From a bacterium HR08 (lineage in GTDB: Bacteria; Acidobacteriota; Blastocatellia; HR10): DNA of 49,533 nucleotides. The stretch is from assembly GCA_002898775.1 (NCBI GenBank), contig BEHK01000002.1, forward strand, positions 1-49,533, given 5' to 3'. A program made the position numbers and the translations under genes. Each line of letters begins with the position of its first letter. Positions within the stretch are counted from its first letter, which is position 1. The notes under the pieces were generated by a model. That model worked only from the letters and a program-made list of their open reading frames with translations, ran no database searches and had not been told where the DNA came from. Positions 24,107-33,860 of this stretch are shown here, one piece after another.

Positions 24107-25732
24107 ATGAGCAAGTGGGCCCGCGCCTTAATGCGGCGGACGCTCATGTCGCTCCTGATCGGGAGCGCGATGTGGTCCTCTCATCTCCCCTCAGCACCAC
24201 TGGTGGTATCCTCCTCGTCATCTCCGGCCTCATGGGTGATCGTGGGAGCGACCATCGTGGATGGCAGCGGCCGACGGCGTTTCCGCGCCAATGTTCGCAT
24301 CTCCGGTGACCGCATCGTCCGCGTCGGACGGTTCGCGCCCGGACCCAATGAGCGCGTGCTCCGCGTCCCGGGTCTTGTTCTCGCCCCGGGTTTCATTGAC
24401 CTGCACAACCATTCGGATCGTGGGCTGGAGGCGGAGCCCACGGCGACCAGCCAGATCGCTCAAGGGATCACGACGATCGCGCTTGGCCTGGACGGCAGCT
24501 CCCCATGGCCGATCGCCGATTACCTCCAGAGGCGTCGAGAACGTCCGGCAGCGGTCAACGTCTTGCTCTTCGTCGGCCATGCCACAGTGCGCCAACTCGT
24601 CATGGGACGCGAGACGAACCGACCGGCCTCCGAGCGCGAGATCATGGAGATGGAACGGCTCGTCGAGCGAGGAATGCGAGAAGGCGCCTTCGGACTCTCT
24701 ACCGGTCTCGAATATGATGTCGGCTATTGGAGTACGACGGAGGAGATCATCGCCCTGGCGCGCGTCGCAGCGCGTCAGGGAGGCCTCTATGTGAGCCACA
24801 TCCGCGATGAGGGCAATGGCATGCTCGAGGCTCTCGAGGAAGCGCTGCGCATCGGTCGCGAAGCCAACATTCCGGTCCACATCTCGCACATCAAGCTGGC
24901 GACCGTGAGCGTGTGGGGGAAGGCGCGCGAGGTCGTCGCGCGGATCGAGCGCGCGCGTCAGGCGGGGGTAGATGTCACCGCCGATGCGTATCCTTATGAG
25001 GCGTGGGCTTCGACGATCACCGTCCTTGTGCCGAGTCGTCGGCATGAGGATCCCGCGGCCGTCGCGCAGGGCCTCGAGGATATCGGGGGCGCGGACCGCA
25101 TTCTCCTCACGACTTGTCCCGCACATCCTGAATATGAAGGGAAGACGCTGCAAGAGATCGCCCGGGAGCGAGGGATGACGCCGGTTCAGGTCTACATGGA
25201 GATCGTTCGCGAGGGCGGAGCCGGCGTCGTCTGCCGCTCCATGCAGGAAGCCGATCTTCGCGTCTTTTATCGCCAACCGTGGGTCATGGTCGCCAGCGAC
25301 GGGGGCATCGGCATGCGCCATCCGCGCGGTGCGGGCGCTTTTCCTCGCGTCCTCGCTCGCTATGTGCGCGAGCAACGTCTGCTCGCCCTCGAAGAAGCGA
25401 TTCGAAAGATGACGGGCCTGCCCGCCGCTCGTTTGGGACTGAAGGATCGCGGACTCATTCGCGAAGGCTTCGCGGCCGACCTCGTTCTCTTCGATCCCCG
25501 CCCCGTTCACGACCGCTCGACCTTTCGCGAGCCGCATCTGCAGCCCGTGGGTATCGAGTATGTCTTCGTGAATGGCCGGCTCGTGTGGGAGCGCGGTCGC
25601 CCGACAGGCGCGTGTCCTGGCCGCGTCCTCACACCGCCCGAGCGACCGGCCCGGAAGAGGGGGGGAGCCATCGGAGCGCTGAACCGTTCTGGAGATCACG
25701 AGGTCAACGCCGCGCGCCTTCAGCCTCCATAG
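24107..25732 (+). CDS. N-acyl-D-amino-acid deacylase (D-aminoacylase family amidohydrolase), exported
   Basis: 541 residues. A signal-type N-terminus (residues ~1-35, hydrophobic LMSLLIGSAMW) precedes the urease-like beta-sandwich (WVIVGATIVDGSGRRR). The TIM-barrel metal site includes HNHSD, SHIRDEG, HISHIKLA and ADAYPYEA. ASDGGIGMRHPRGAGAFPRV is the hallmark of N-acyl-D-amino-acid deacylases, which cut N-acylated D-amino acids such as those derived from cell walls. The C-terminal ~40 residues, rich in Arg and Pro, run past the usual family end and overlap the convergent flavin-reductase gene by 13 nt, so the true stop region may be non-essential sequence. It is near a penicillin acylase and the mur/dap operon, but not in the same unit. 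Confidence 0.88.
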   Translation: MSKWARALMRRTLMSLLIGSAMWSSHLPSAPLVVSSSSSPASWVIVGATIVDGSGRRRFRANVRISGDRIVRVGRFAPGPNERVLRVPGLVLAPGFIDLHNHSDRGLEAEPTATSQIAQGITTIALGLDGSSPWPIADYLQRRRERPAAVNVLLFVGHATVRQLVMGRETNRPASEREIMEMERLVERGMREGAFGLSTGLEYDVGYWSTTEEIIALARVAARQGGLYVSHIRDEGNGMLEALEEALRIGREANIPVHISHIKLATVSVWGKAREVVARIERARQAGVDVTADAYPYEAWASTITVLVPSRRHEDPAAVAQGLEDIGGADRILLTTCPAHPEYEGKTLQEIARERGMTPVQVYMEIVREGGAGVVCRSMQEADLRVFYRQPWVMVASDGGIGMRHPRGAGAFPRVLARYVREQRLLALEEAIRKMTGLPAARLGLKDRGLIREGFAADLVLFDPRPVHDRSTFREPHLQPVGIEYVFVNGRLVWERGRPTGACPGRVLTPPERPARKRGGAIGALNRSGDHEVNAARLQPP

Positions 25733-26220
25733 AAGATCTTCGGGCCGAGGTCCTTCAACCACAAGACGGCCTCATCGGGCCGCCCTTCGGGTTCGCGTCG
25801 AACACCGGCCTCGACCACCTCCCCGACGACCACGGCATGATCGCCCCGCTCGACGACGTCCGTGACGCGACATTCGACGAAGGCCGGCACCGCCCGCAAA
25901 ATGGGGCTTCCCGTTGTCCCCGCGTCATACTCATGCCCGCCGATCTGCCGCTCGTCACTCTCAACCGGTTTGAAGAACGCGTAGGCGATCTCTCCTTGAT
26001 CCTTCCCCAGAAAATTCAATGCGAACGCTCCAGAAGAGCGCAGCACGCCGTAAATGCGCGAATCCGTTTTGACGGCGACGACCACAAGGGGAGGCTCGAA
26101 CGACGCTTGCGTCACCCAATTGACCGTCGCCGCCGCGGCTCCCTCCGACGAACGCGACGTCAAGACATAGAGTCCGTAGGGAATCATGCGCAACGCCGTC
26201 TTCTTCGCCTTCTCGTCCAT
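25720..26220 (-). CDS. flavin reductase-like FMN-binding protein
   Basis: 166 residues, a single FMN-binding split-barrel domain. The signature region NWVTQASFEPPLVVVAVK and the middle ALNFLGKDQGEIAYAFFK match the flavin reductase/flavoredoxin group, which reduces or carries FMN for other enzymes. GAGGAGG lies a few bases before the ATG at 26220, which fixes the start. It is a single gene, overlapping the 3' end of the convergent D-aminoacylase by 13 nt. No oxygenase partner lies beside it, so the redox partner is unknown; some members instead act as hydroperoxide or quinone reductases. Confidence 0.88.
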   Translation of the reverse strand: MDEKAKKTALRMIPYGLYVLTSRSSEGAAAATVNWVTQASFEPPLVVVAVKTDSRIYGVLRSSGAFALNFLGKDQGEIAYAFFKPVESDERQIGGHEYDAGTTGSPILRAVPAFVECRVTDVVERGDHAVVVGEVVEAGVRREPEGRPDEAVLWLKDLGPKIFYGG

Positions 26221-26333
26221 CCTCGCCTCCTCGAAGAAGAATCGCGAAGGGGTTCAAATCTTACCAGAAGCGCTCGCTCCTTGAAAGACCGGGCGAGCGT
26301 TCGCGGCGTGTTCGGCCGTGAGGCACCGGGCGT

Positions 26334-26360
26334 TTGACTCTCCCGCCCGAGCTTGATAAT
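26334..26360 (+). promoter_or_regulatory. sigma-70-type promoter for the PD40-amidohydrolase gene
   Basis: TTGACT at 26334-26339 and GATAAT at 26355-26360, with a short 15-bp spacer. The start codon at 26393 lies about 32 nt later and has a strong GGAGGGAGGG. Confidence 0.5.
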
Positions 26361-26392
26361 GTGACCCCGAAACGCCTTCTGGAGGGAGGGTC

Positions 26393-29300
26393 ATGAGGAG
26401 ACGGAATCGAAGGGCGCGCTCACTTCGCGTCGCGCTTTTTCTGCTCGCGATCATCGCCTGCCCTTCTCCTTCGCGCTTTCCCCTCTGGGGCCAGGAACCG
26501 AGGTCGGAATCGAAGCCGGAGGAGAAGAGAGAGGAGCTCCCCCTCACACCGACGGAGACGATCGAGTTCGTCACGGACGAAGGCACATGGATGTCGCTGG
26601 ATGTCTCTCCCGATGGCCAGACGATCGTCTTCGATCTTCTGGGGGATCTCTATGTGCTGCCCATCACCGGTGGTGAAGCGAAGCGCATCTTCGGGGGGAT
26701 GTCCTTCGAGAGCCAGCCGAGGTTCTCACCCGATGGAAAGCGGATCGTCTTCCTCAGCGACCGCAGTGGGGCCGAGAACGTATGGGTGGCCAATGCCGAT
26801 GGCTCCGATCCGAGGCCGGTGACGAAAGGGCGCCACCAGATGTTCGCCTCGCCGACGTGGACGCCGGATGGTCGCTATATCGTCGTCTCCCGCTCGACCG
26901 ATCCGATTGGGACGTTCTCCCTCTGGATGTATCACATCGAGGGAGGGACGGGCGTTCAGATCGGGCCGCCGGATCCCCCCCTTCCCGAACCGGACTCGCA
27001 AGAACCGGCTCGGCCTCGCCAGAATAAACTGGGAGCGGTCGTCTCGCCCGATGGGCGATATCTCTACTATTCCGTGCGCACGGGGGCGTTCACCTACAAC
27101 GCGATGTTTCCTCTCTGGCAGATCGTTCGCTTCGACCGTGAAACGGGAGAGACGACGACCCTCACCAATGCTCAGGGGAGCGCCATGCGGCCTGTTCTCT
27201 CGCCTGATGGGAAGAGGCTCGTCTATGCGACCCGGTATGAGACCGGAACGGGCCTGCGCATCCGCGATCTGGAGACGGGCGAGGAGCGCTGGCTGATCTA
27301 TCCGGTCACGCGCGACGATCAGGAATCGCGCGCGACGCGCGATACGATGCCCGGATATGCCTTCCTCCCTGACGGGCGAGCGCTCATCGTTCCCATCGAA
27401 GGGAAGATCTGGCGCGTGGATGTCGAGACGGGGCAGCGCACACTGATCCCTTTCACGGCTAAAGTCGAAGCGGAGATCGGCCCGCGCGCCTACTTCCAGT
27501 ACCGAGTGGAAGACAGTCCGATGGTGCGCGCGCGCTTGATTCGCTGGCCCACCCTCTCTCCGGATGGCCGGCGTTTGGCCTTCACCGCGTTCAACAGGAT
27601 TTGGATCATGGAGTGGCCTTCGGGGACGCCGCGACGGCTGACGAATGCCTCTGTCGGAGAATTCATGCCCACGTGGTCTCCCGATGGCCGGTACATCGCC
27701 TACGTGACATGGACGCCGCAGGGCGGCCACATCTTCCGCGCGGCCGTTGACGGAGGTTCACCTCCGGAGCCACTGACCCGTCGCCCGGCGTACTACTCCT
27801 CCCCCGTCTACTCGCCCGATGGCTCCAAGATCGTCTTCATTTCCGGTCCGACGCGGCAACACCTGTATGCAGAACTCCGAGAGCGTGCTTCTGGACCGCG
27901 TCCGGACCTCCTTTCCGAAGGAGCCCACGCCGCGGAGATCACGGGCATTCCGCCGAGGATCGGGCTGGACTTGCGGTGGATCCCCGCCGAAGGGGGAGGG
28001 TCCAGGCTCATCGGGCCGACGCAAGGAGGCATTTCGCCCCACTTCGCTCGTGAGCCCGACCGCATCTACATGACGACGTCGCGCGGCTTGGTCTCGCTGC
28101 GACTGGATGGACGGGATCGGCGCACCCACTTTCGCGTGCGCGGTTCGGCTCCTGGTCCGTTCCCGCCCGATGCTGAAGAGATTCGGCTCTCGCCTGATGG
28201 CGAGCGCGCTTTCGTCAGCCTGCAGAACAAACTCTATCTCATTCCCGTCCCAAAGGCCGGGGGCGAGACGATCACCATCGCGATCACGCCAAATGGGCCA
28301 TCGGCCGTGCCCGTCAAGCGACTCTCTCTGGAGGGTGGTGATTATCTCAACTGGACGGCGGATGGAAAGGCGATCACGTGGTCCTGGGGAGCGAGATTCT
28401 ACCGGCAGGACCTCTCGGCCGAGAAACCGGACATGACGGACGTCGTCGTCGAAGTCCCCCGAGCGCGACCGACCGGTACGATTGTCCTGAGCGGCGCACG
28501 ACTCATCACGATGAAGGGCGATGAGGTCATCGAGCGGGGCGACATCGTCATCACCGGGAATCGCATCGTGGCGATCGGCCCCAAGGGCCGAGTCCCCATT
28601 CCCGCTGGCGCTCGCGTTCTCGACGTGACCGGGAAGACGATCATCCCGGGCTTTGTGGACGTCCACGCGCACATGTGGCCGCCGCGCGGCGTGCACCAAA
28701 CGCAGGTCTGGCAATACCTGGCCAATCTCGCCTACGGCGTCACGACCACGCGTGATCCGCAAAGCTCGACGACCGATGTCTTCGCGTACGCCGATCTGGT
28801 CGAGGCCGGCGAGATTCTCGGACCGCGCATCTTCTCGACCGGTCCTGGGGTCTTCTCGCGCTCGGGGCTTGATGACCTGGACGCGACGCGCGCCCTCCTC
28901 AAGCGATACAAAGAGGCGTATCAGACGAACACGCTGAAGCAGTACGTGGCGGGTGATCGCATCGTGCGACAGTGGGTGGTGATGGCCTGCCGAGAGTTGG
29001 GGATCACGCCGACGACCGAAGGCGCGCTCGACATGAAGCTGGACCTCACGCAGATGGCCGACGGCTTCTCCGGACAGGAACACGCGCTGCCGATTCAACC
29101 GCTCTACAAGGACGTCATCGAGTTCGTCGCGCGAACGAAGACGTTTTATACCCCCACGATCCTGGTGGCTTACGGAGCGCCGTTCACGGAGAACTATTAC
29201 TTCACCTCGCACGATGTGCACGGGGATCGGAAGCTGCGTCGCTTCATCCCTCATGAGGTCTTAGACACGATGGTCCGACGTCGGCGCCAGTGGTTCCTGG

Positions 29301-29725
29301 CTGAGGAATATGGACACACGGGGATCGCTCGCGCCTGCGCCGCCATCGTTCGCGCCGGCGGGCGCGTGTGCCTCGGCAGTCACGGACAGCTTCAAGGTCT
29401 CGGCGCGCATTGGGAGTTGTGGAGCATCGCTTCGGGCGGGATGTCTCCCCATGAGGCGTTGAAGGTCGCGACGATCTTCGGCGCCGAAGCGATCGGCCTG
29501 CAGCAAGACCTCGGATCGCTCGAAGTCGGCAAGCTCGCGGATCTCCTCGTGCTCGATCGGAATCCGCTCGTGGACCTCCGTCACACGGTGAGCATCCGCT
29601 ACGTGATGAAAAACGGCTTCCTCTTCGACGGCGACACGCTCGATCAACTCTGGCCTGTGCCGAAGAAGTTGGAGCGTCAGTACTGGTGGGAGGATGACCC
29701 TCCCCCGGCCACGACGAACAAATAA
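26393..29725 (+). CDS. exported PD40 beta-propeller plus amidohydrolase fusion protein
   Basis: 1,110 residues. Signal peptide at ~1-38 (hydrophobic VALFLLAIIACP). Residues ~55-680 hold at least ten TolB/PD40 repeats of the type SPDG-x-I/L-x-F/Y, for example SPDGKRIVFLSDRSG, SPDGRYIAYVTW and SPDGSKIVFISG, making one or two propellers. Residues ~690-1100 form an amidohydrolase barrel (VLSGARLITMKGDEVIERG, GFVDVHAHMWPP, GSLEVGKLADLLVLDRNPL). The barrel keeps H-x-H, a possible carboxylated Lys (NTLKQYVAG) and EHALP, but carries SHGQ where the usual late Asp ligand would be; this seems normal for the family. Likely a periplasmic or surface peptidase/amidase-type enzyme with a gating propeller. 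Substrate unknown. It converges on murA. Confidence 0.88.
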   Translation: MRRRNRRARSLRVALFLLAIIACPSPSRFPLWGQEPRSESKPEEKREELPLTPTETIEFVTDEGTWMSLDVSPDGQTIVFDLLGDLYVLPITGGEAKRIFGGMSFESQPRFSPDGKRIVFLSDRSGAENVWVANADGSDPRPVTKGRHQMFASPTWTPDGRYIVVSRSTDPIGTFSLWMYHIEGGTGVQIGPPDPPLPEPDSQEPARPRQNKLGAVVSPDGRYLYYSVRTGAFTYNAMFPLWQIVRFDRETGETTTLTNAQGSAMRPVLSPDGKRLVYATRYETGTGLRIRDLETGEERWLIYPVTRDDQESRATRDTMPGYAFLPDGRALIVPIEGKIWRVDVETGQRTLIPFTAKVEAEIGPRAYFQYRVEDSPMVRARLIRWPTLSPDGRRLAFTAFNRIWIMEWPSGTPRRLTNASVGEFMPTWSPDGRYIAYVTWTPQGGHIFRAAVDGGSPPEPLTRRPAYYSSPVYSPDGSKIVFISGPTRQHLYAELRERASGPRPDLLSEGAHAAEITGIPPRIGLDLRWIPAEGGGSRLIGPTQGGISPHFAREPDRIYMTTSRGLVSLRLDGRDRRTHFRVRGSAPGPFPPDAEEIRLSPDGERAFVSLQNKLYLIPVPKAGGETITIAITPNGPSAVPVKRLSLEGGDYLNWTADGKAITWSWGARFYRQDLSAEKPDMTDVVVEVPRARPTGTIVLSGARLITMKGDEVIERGDIVITGNRIVAIGPKGRVPIPAGARVLDVTGKTIIPGFVDVHAHMWPPRGVHQTQVWQYLANLAYGVTTTRDPQSSTTDVFAYADLVEAGEILGPRIFSTGPGVFSRSGLDDLDATRALLKRYKEAYQTNTLKQYVAGDRIVRQWVVMACRELGITPTTEGALDMKLDLTQMADGFSGQEHALPIQPLYKDVIEFVARTKTFYTPTILVAYGAPFTENYYFTSHDVHGDRKLRRFIPHEVLDTMVRRRRQWFLAEEYGHTGIARACAAIVRAGGRVCLGSHGQLQGLGAHWELWSIASGGMSPHEALKVATIFGAEAIGLQQDLGSLEVGKLADLLVLDRNPLVDLRHTVSIRYVMKNGFLFDGDTLDQLWPVPKKLERQYWWEDDPPPATTNK

Positions 29726-29800
29726 CCGCGCCACTTCTCGATGCGGGATCGGGCCCTCACGTCGGACTCGATCCATCGCCCGGCGGCCAGGACGCGCGCT

Positions 29801-31147
29801 TCACCGCTCAGCCGAAGCCTGGCCGCGCTCGTCCTTCTCCCGTTCGATCTCCGCGCCGAGGGAGCGCAGCGCGAGGTCGAGCCGATCATATCCCCGCTCC
29901 AAATGCTCGACCCCTTCGATCACGCTCTCCCCACGCGCGGCGAGCGCGGCCAGAAGGAGCGCCGCCCCGCCTCGAATATCCGTCGTCCGCACCGTCGCCG
30001 GGCGAAGCGGCGTCGGTCCGAAGATGCGAATGGCATGGAAGAATTCAGGGCGATCGTCCTCGAGATTGAAGTTGTACACAGCATCCGGATCCTCGACAGG
30101 GGGATTGAAGAACTCGATGCGCGCGCCCATTCGCTGCAACTCCCGCGCGTAGTGGAAGCGGTCCTCGAAGACGGTCTCATGAATGACGCTCACGCCGTGA
30201 GCCTGTGTGAGCGCTGGAGCGATGAGCGGCTGCCAATCGGTCATGAACCCCGGATGCGGCGCCGTTCGAAGGAACACCGGCCGCAAGGGCCCTTGAGACC
30301 AGACGCGCCACCTCGTCCCAACGCACGCGAATCCCGCGCCGATCTCCTCCAACACGGTGAGGAACGCGCGCACATCAGCCGGTCGCACATCCTCGATCTC
30401 GACGTCTCCTCCCGTCACCAGTGCCGCGCAGGCGAAGGTGACCGCTTCGTTGCGATCCGGCAACACGCGATGCCGAGCGCCGTGCAGCCGCGAGACCCCC
30501 TCGATGCGAATCGTTCGCCGATCCGGGCGATGAATACGCGCTCCCATCGCCGTCAGGAAGGTGATGAGATCGTCCACCTCGGGCTCTTCGGCGGCGTTCT
30601 CCAAAATGGTCTCCCCCCGTGCGCACGCGGCCGCCAGAAGCATAGCCTCAGTCCCCGTATGCGTATTCTTCGGGAAGCGATATCGCGCGCCGCGCAGCTG
30701 TTTGGCGCGAACGCGCAGATGCTCGCCACACTCGTCCACGCGGGCGCCCATGGCCTCGAGTCCGGCGAGGAGGCGATCCAGAGGGCGCCGCCCGATCGGA
30801 TCTCCCCCGGGCTGAGGGACGCTCGCCTCGCCGAAGCGCACAAGCAGCGGTATCAGCAAAAGCGGCGAAGCCCGAGTTCGCTCCACCGAGCCCGCGCGCA
30901 CGTGCGCGTCCTGAAGGGAGCGCGGATCAATGATCCACGTCGTCGGATCGGAGCGCATCGCCCGCCCTCCCAGACGCTCGATCGTGCGCGCGACGATGCG
31001 CACGTCCTCGACATCGGGAACATTCTCCAGGACGCTCGGGCCGTCAGCCAAGAGCGCGGCGATCATTGCCTTGAACGCCGTATTCTTGGCCCCGCTGACG
31101 CGCACGCGCCCGCTGAGCGGTCGTCCGCCTCGGACCTTCCACCTCAT
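29801..31147 (-). CDS. murA: UDP-N-acetylglucosamine 1-carboxyvinyltransferase
   Basis: 448 residues. It transfers enolpyruvate from PEP to UDP-GlcNAc, the first committed step of peptidoglycan synthesis. Seen: GAKNTAF (Lys21, Asn22), RTAPHPGFMTDWQP with the catalytic Asp, TTDIRGG with the PEP-binding Arg, and ERGYDRLDLALRSLGA near the end. The active-site loop reads PGGDPIGRRP, so the position of E. coli Cys115 is Asp116. Asp at this place is known from Mycobacterium, Chlamydia and others and makes the enzyme insensitive to fosfomycin. The ATG at 31147 overlaps the murB stop (ATGA) and is chosen over a GTG at 31156. It is the last gene of the dap-mur operon. Confidence 0.96.
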   Translation of the reverse strand: MRWKVRGGRPLSGRVRVSGAKNTAFKAMIAALLADGPSVLENVPDVEDVRIVARTIERLGGRAMRSDPTTWIIDPRSLQDAHVRAGSVERTRASPLLLIPLLVRFGEASVPQPGGDPIGRRPLDRLLAGLEAMGARVDECGEHLRVRAKQLRGARYRFPKNTHTGTEAMLLAAACARGETILENAAEEPEVDDLITFLTAMGARIHRPDRRTIRIEGVSRLHGARHRVLPDRNEAVTFACAALVTGGDVEIEDVRPADVRAFLTVLEEIGAGFACVGTRWRVWSQGPLRPVFLRTAPHPGFMTDWQPLIAPALTQAHGVSVIHETVFEDRFHYARELQRMGARIEFFNPPVEDPDAVYNFNLEDDRPEFFHAIRIFGPTPLRPATVRTTDIRGGAALLLAALAARGESVIEGVEHLERGYDRLDLALRSLGAEIEREKDERGQASAER

Positions 31148-32079
31148 GTGTCCCACGTCCCCAGGTATCGAATCTCTTCCTCCAGCAGAATGCCGAACCG
31201 ATCGCGCACGGCCGCCTTCGCCAACTCGATCAGCGCCCGAATCTCCCGCGCCGTCGCCCCACCGACGTTGAGGATGAAGTTGGCATGCTTCTCGGAGATC
31301 TGCGCTCCACCCAGCCGATATCCCTTCAACCCGCAGGCCTCGATCAGGCGACCGGCGTAATCCCCCGGGGGATTTTTGAAGACGGAGCCCGTGCTCGGTC
31401 CCGAAGGTTGATGCTTCCGCGCCTCGAGCATCTGCTGCATCCTCGCCTCGATGTCGGAGCGCGATGCCCGATACCCCCGCAGCCGAGCCGCCAGCACCAC
31501 GTCGCTCGTTCGCTGAAATCGGCTCCGCCGGTATCCGAAGTCCAACTGCGAAGCCGGCCAGACGACCACCTCACCCCGATCGTCCACCGCCTCCACCTCG
31601 AGCACGCGCTCGCCGATCCATTCCTCCCGCGTCCCGGCATTTCCGACGATCGCCCCCCCCAGCGTTCCGGGGATTCCGATGAGGAACTCAAATCCGGCGA
31701 TCCCCGCCTCACACGCGCGGCGCGCCAGGGCCACGAGATTCGCCCCCGATTCGGCCCGGATCTCCGCCCCAGAAATCGCCACGCCTTCGGTGCGATTGAG
31801 GATGACGAGTCCGGGGATTCCGGCATCGGAGACGAGGACATTGGCGCCGTATCCGAGGACCGTCACCGGCAGCCGAGCCTCGCGCGCCACGCGAACGGCG
31901 GCCAACAGGTCCGCTGGCGTGCGAGCGATGAAGAACCATTCAGCCGGTCCTCCCACGCGCCAATTGACATAAGGCGCCAGTCGCTCGCGACGCCGAAGCC
32001 GCCCCGGCCCCAATCGCGTTTCGAAGGCGCGCGCGAATTCAACGGCCGCCGCTTCGGCGGCTTCACCCCTCTTGGCCAT
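31144..32079 (-). CDS. murB: UDP-N-acetylenolpyruvoylglucosamine reductase
   Basis: 311 residues. This FAD enzyme reduces the MurA product to UDP-MurNAc using NADPH. Seen: NWRVGGPAEWF, the FAD-binding region VLGYGANVLVSDAG, GIPGTLGGAI, DFGYRRSRF, the catalytic Ser in STGSVFKNPPGDYAG, and the late Glu in EEEIRYLG. The KNPPGDYAG form is that of the shorter type II enzymes such as those in Gram-positives and many other phyla. It starts 28 nt after the dapD stop with AGGGGCGAG as Shine-Dalgarno, and its stop overlaps the murA start. It is the fourth gene of the operon dapB-dapA-dapD-murB-murA. Confidence 0.96.
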   Translation of the reverse strand: MAKRGEAAEAAAVEFARAFETRLGPGRLRRRERLAPYVNWRVGGPAEWFFIARTPADLLAAVRVAREARLPVTVLGYGANVLVSDAGIPGLVILNRTEGVAISGAEIRAESGANLVALARRACEAGIAGFEFLIGIPGTLGGAIVGNAGTREEWIGERVLEVEAVDDRGEVVVWPASQLDFGYRRSRFQRTSDVVLAARLRGYRASRSDIEARMQQMLEARKHQPSGPSTGSVFKNPPGDYAGRLIEACGLKGYRLGGAQISEKHANFILNVGGATAREIRALIELAKAAVRDRFGILLEEEIRYLGTWDT

Positions 32080-32107
32080 CTCGCCCCTTGATCGGCATCA
32101 ACGCCGC

Positions 32108-32956
32108 TCAGCTCATGCGGAGAATCTCTTCCAGGGCCGTGCGCCCGTCCGTCTGCTCATCGCGATATTTCACAATGAGCGGCGTCAGGATCGAGAGCCC
32201 GTGGGCGCGTGCGAACTCTCCCGAAGCCGGCCGTGTGCCCGGGACGACAACCGCGCCCTCCGGAATCACCAGAGGCTCGTCACGCGTGCCGCGATAGATG
32301 CGCTCGCGCACGAGGTCGTAGACGGGCGTCGAGCCGGTCAGGATCACACCCGCGCCCAGCACGGCTCGCCGTTTGATGATCGTCCCCTCGAAGACGCCGC
32401 ACTGACTCCCCACGAGCACCTCATCCTCAATGATGACCGGCCATGCGCCGGGGGGTTCCAGCACCCCACCGATCTGCGCGCCGGCGCTCAAATGCACGCG
32501 CTTGCCGATCTGCGCGCAGGAGCCGACCAGCACATGGGAATCCACCATCGTGCCCTCGTCCACGTACGCCCCCACGTTGATGTAGGAAGGGGGCATGACG
32601 ACGACGCCCGGCGCCAGATACGCCCCATCGCGAATCGTCGTCCCCCCAGGCACGATGCGAATCCCCAGGCGCATCCCCTCGAGCGCCTTCAAAGGATAGG
32701 TGTCCTTGTCGAAGAATCGGAACTGCGCGTTGATCGAATAGTCGGCGAGCGCACCGATGCGGAATCCGAGCAAGATGCCCTTCTTCACCCATGCATTCAC
32801 GATCCAACGCCCCTGGACGAGTTCGGCCGCTCGGATCCGCCCTTGGTTGAGCTCCCGTTTGAACTCCTCGAAGATCGGACGACCCTCCCGCCGCGCCTCC
32901 TCCAGGGGGGCGTCCAAGAGCCGCTCGATCTCAGCTCTGAGCCGCGTGTGCTCCAT
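32108..32956 (-). CDS. dapD: 2,3,4,5-tetrahydropyridine-2,6-dicarboxylate N-succinyltransferase
   Basis: 282 residues, normal for DapD. It succinylates tetrahydrodipicolinate in the succinylase route to meso-diaminopimelate and lysine. The middle is a left-handed beta-helix of hexapeptide turns (for example [23 protein letters not shown], seen here in parts such as [20 protein letters not shown] and [18 protein letters not shown]). The N-terminal helical domain (residues ~1-100) has [13 protein letters not shown], also typical. The ATG lies inside the end of dapA (26-nt overlap) with GGGAG before it, so it is translationally coupled. The remaining dapE/dapC genes are not in the window. Confidence 0.96.
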   Translation of the reverse strand: MEHTRLRAEIERLLDAPLEEARREGRPIFEEFKRELNQGRIRAAELVQGRWIVNAWVKKGILLGFRIGALADYSINAQFRFFDKDTYPLKALEGMRLGIRIVPGGTTIRDGAYLAPGVVVMPPSYINVGAYVDEGTMVDSHVLVGSCAQIGKRVHLSAGAQIGGVLEPPGAWPVIIEDEVLVGSQCGVFEGTIIKRRAVLGAGVILTGSTPVYDLVRERIYRGTRDEPLVIPEGAVVVPGTRPASGEFARAHGLSILTPLIVKYRDEQTDGRTALEEILRMS

Positions 32957-33860
32957 GTCCTGCTCCCGCCGGAATGAGATTCAAATCGGCGAGAATCTGC
33001 CGCAGCCGCTCGCGCGTCTCCGGGCGCGGCGGGACCAGCGGCAGGCGATAATTTTCCTCGATCAACCCCATCATGGCCAGGGCCGCTTTGACGGGGATGG
33101 GGTTCGTCTCCAGGAAATTGCCACGCATGAGCGGCAGCAGCCGATAATGGAGCTCGCGAGCGCGCGCCCAATCCCCGGCGAGCGCGGCCGCCACCAGCTC
33201 TCGCATCTCGGCCGGCGTCTGGTTGGCGATGACGGAGATCACCCCATCCCCCCCGAGCGCGAGGACCGGCAACGTCCACGCGTCGTCTCCGGAGAGAACG
33301 AGGAACCCCTGCGGTCGCACGCGCAAAAGCTCCATGATTTGCTCCAGGTTCCCCGACGCCTCCTTGATGCCGATGATGTTCGGAATCTCCGCCAGACGCA
33401 AGACCGTCTTCACCTCCAGATTACATCCGGTCCGACTCGGCACATTGTAGAGGATCACGGGAAGGCGCACCGACTCGGCGATTGCTCGGAAATGTTGATA
33501 GAGCCCCTCTTGCGTCGGCCGATTGTAATACGGGGTGACCGAGAGCACGGCGTCGGCCCCCGCTCGCTCAGCGTGCCGCGCCAGCTCCACGGCCTCCTCG
33601 GTCGCGTTCGTCCCAGCTCCCGCGATCACGGGCGCGCGCCCGCGAACGCGCTCGACGACGCGGCGAATGATCTCACGCTGCTCCTCCGGATGCAGCGTGG
33701 CGCTCTCGCCCGTCGTCCCACAGGGGACGAGACCATCCATCCCCGCCTCGAGCTGGAAATCCACAAGCGCCTCCAACCGCTCATAATCCACCTGTCCATC
33801 GCGCCGAAACGGCGTGACCAAAGCGACAAAGCATCCGCGAAATCGGCTCGTTCCACTCAT
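32931..33860 (-). CDS. dapA: 4-hydroxy-tetrahydrodipicolinate synthase
   Basis: 309 residues, TIM-barrel class I aldolase. It condenses pyruvate with aspartate semialdehyde. Seen: the pyruvate-binding GTTGES (residues 48-53), [17 protein letters not shown], the catalytic Tyr in LYNVPSRTG (Tyr138) and the Schiff-base Lys166 in [10 protein letters not shown]. The AAGGAGGAAG sequence before the ATG at 33860 lies within dapB, and the ATG overlaps the dapB stop (ATGA). The enzyme is often feedback-inhibited by lysine; this is family knowledge, not seen here. Second gene of the operon. Confidence 0.96.
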   Translation of the reverse strand: MSGTSRFRGCFVALVTPFRRDGQVDYERLEALVDFQLEAGMDGLVPCGTTGESATLHPEEQREIIRRVVERVRGRAPVIAGAGTNATEEAVELARHAERAGADAVLSVTPYYNRPTQEGLYQHFRAIAESVRLPVILYNVPSRTGCNLEVKTVLRLAEIPNIIGIKEASGNLEQIMELLRVRPQGFLVLSGDDAWTLPVLALGGDGVISVIANQTPAEMRELVAAALAGDWARARELHYRLLPLMRGNFLETNPIPVKAALAMMGLIEENYRLPLVPPRPETRERLRQILADLNLIPAGAGHGAHAAQS

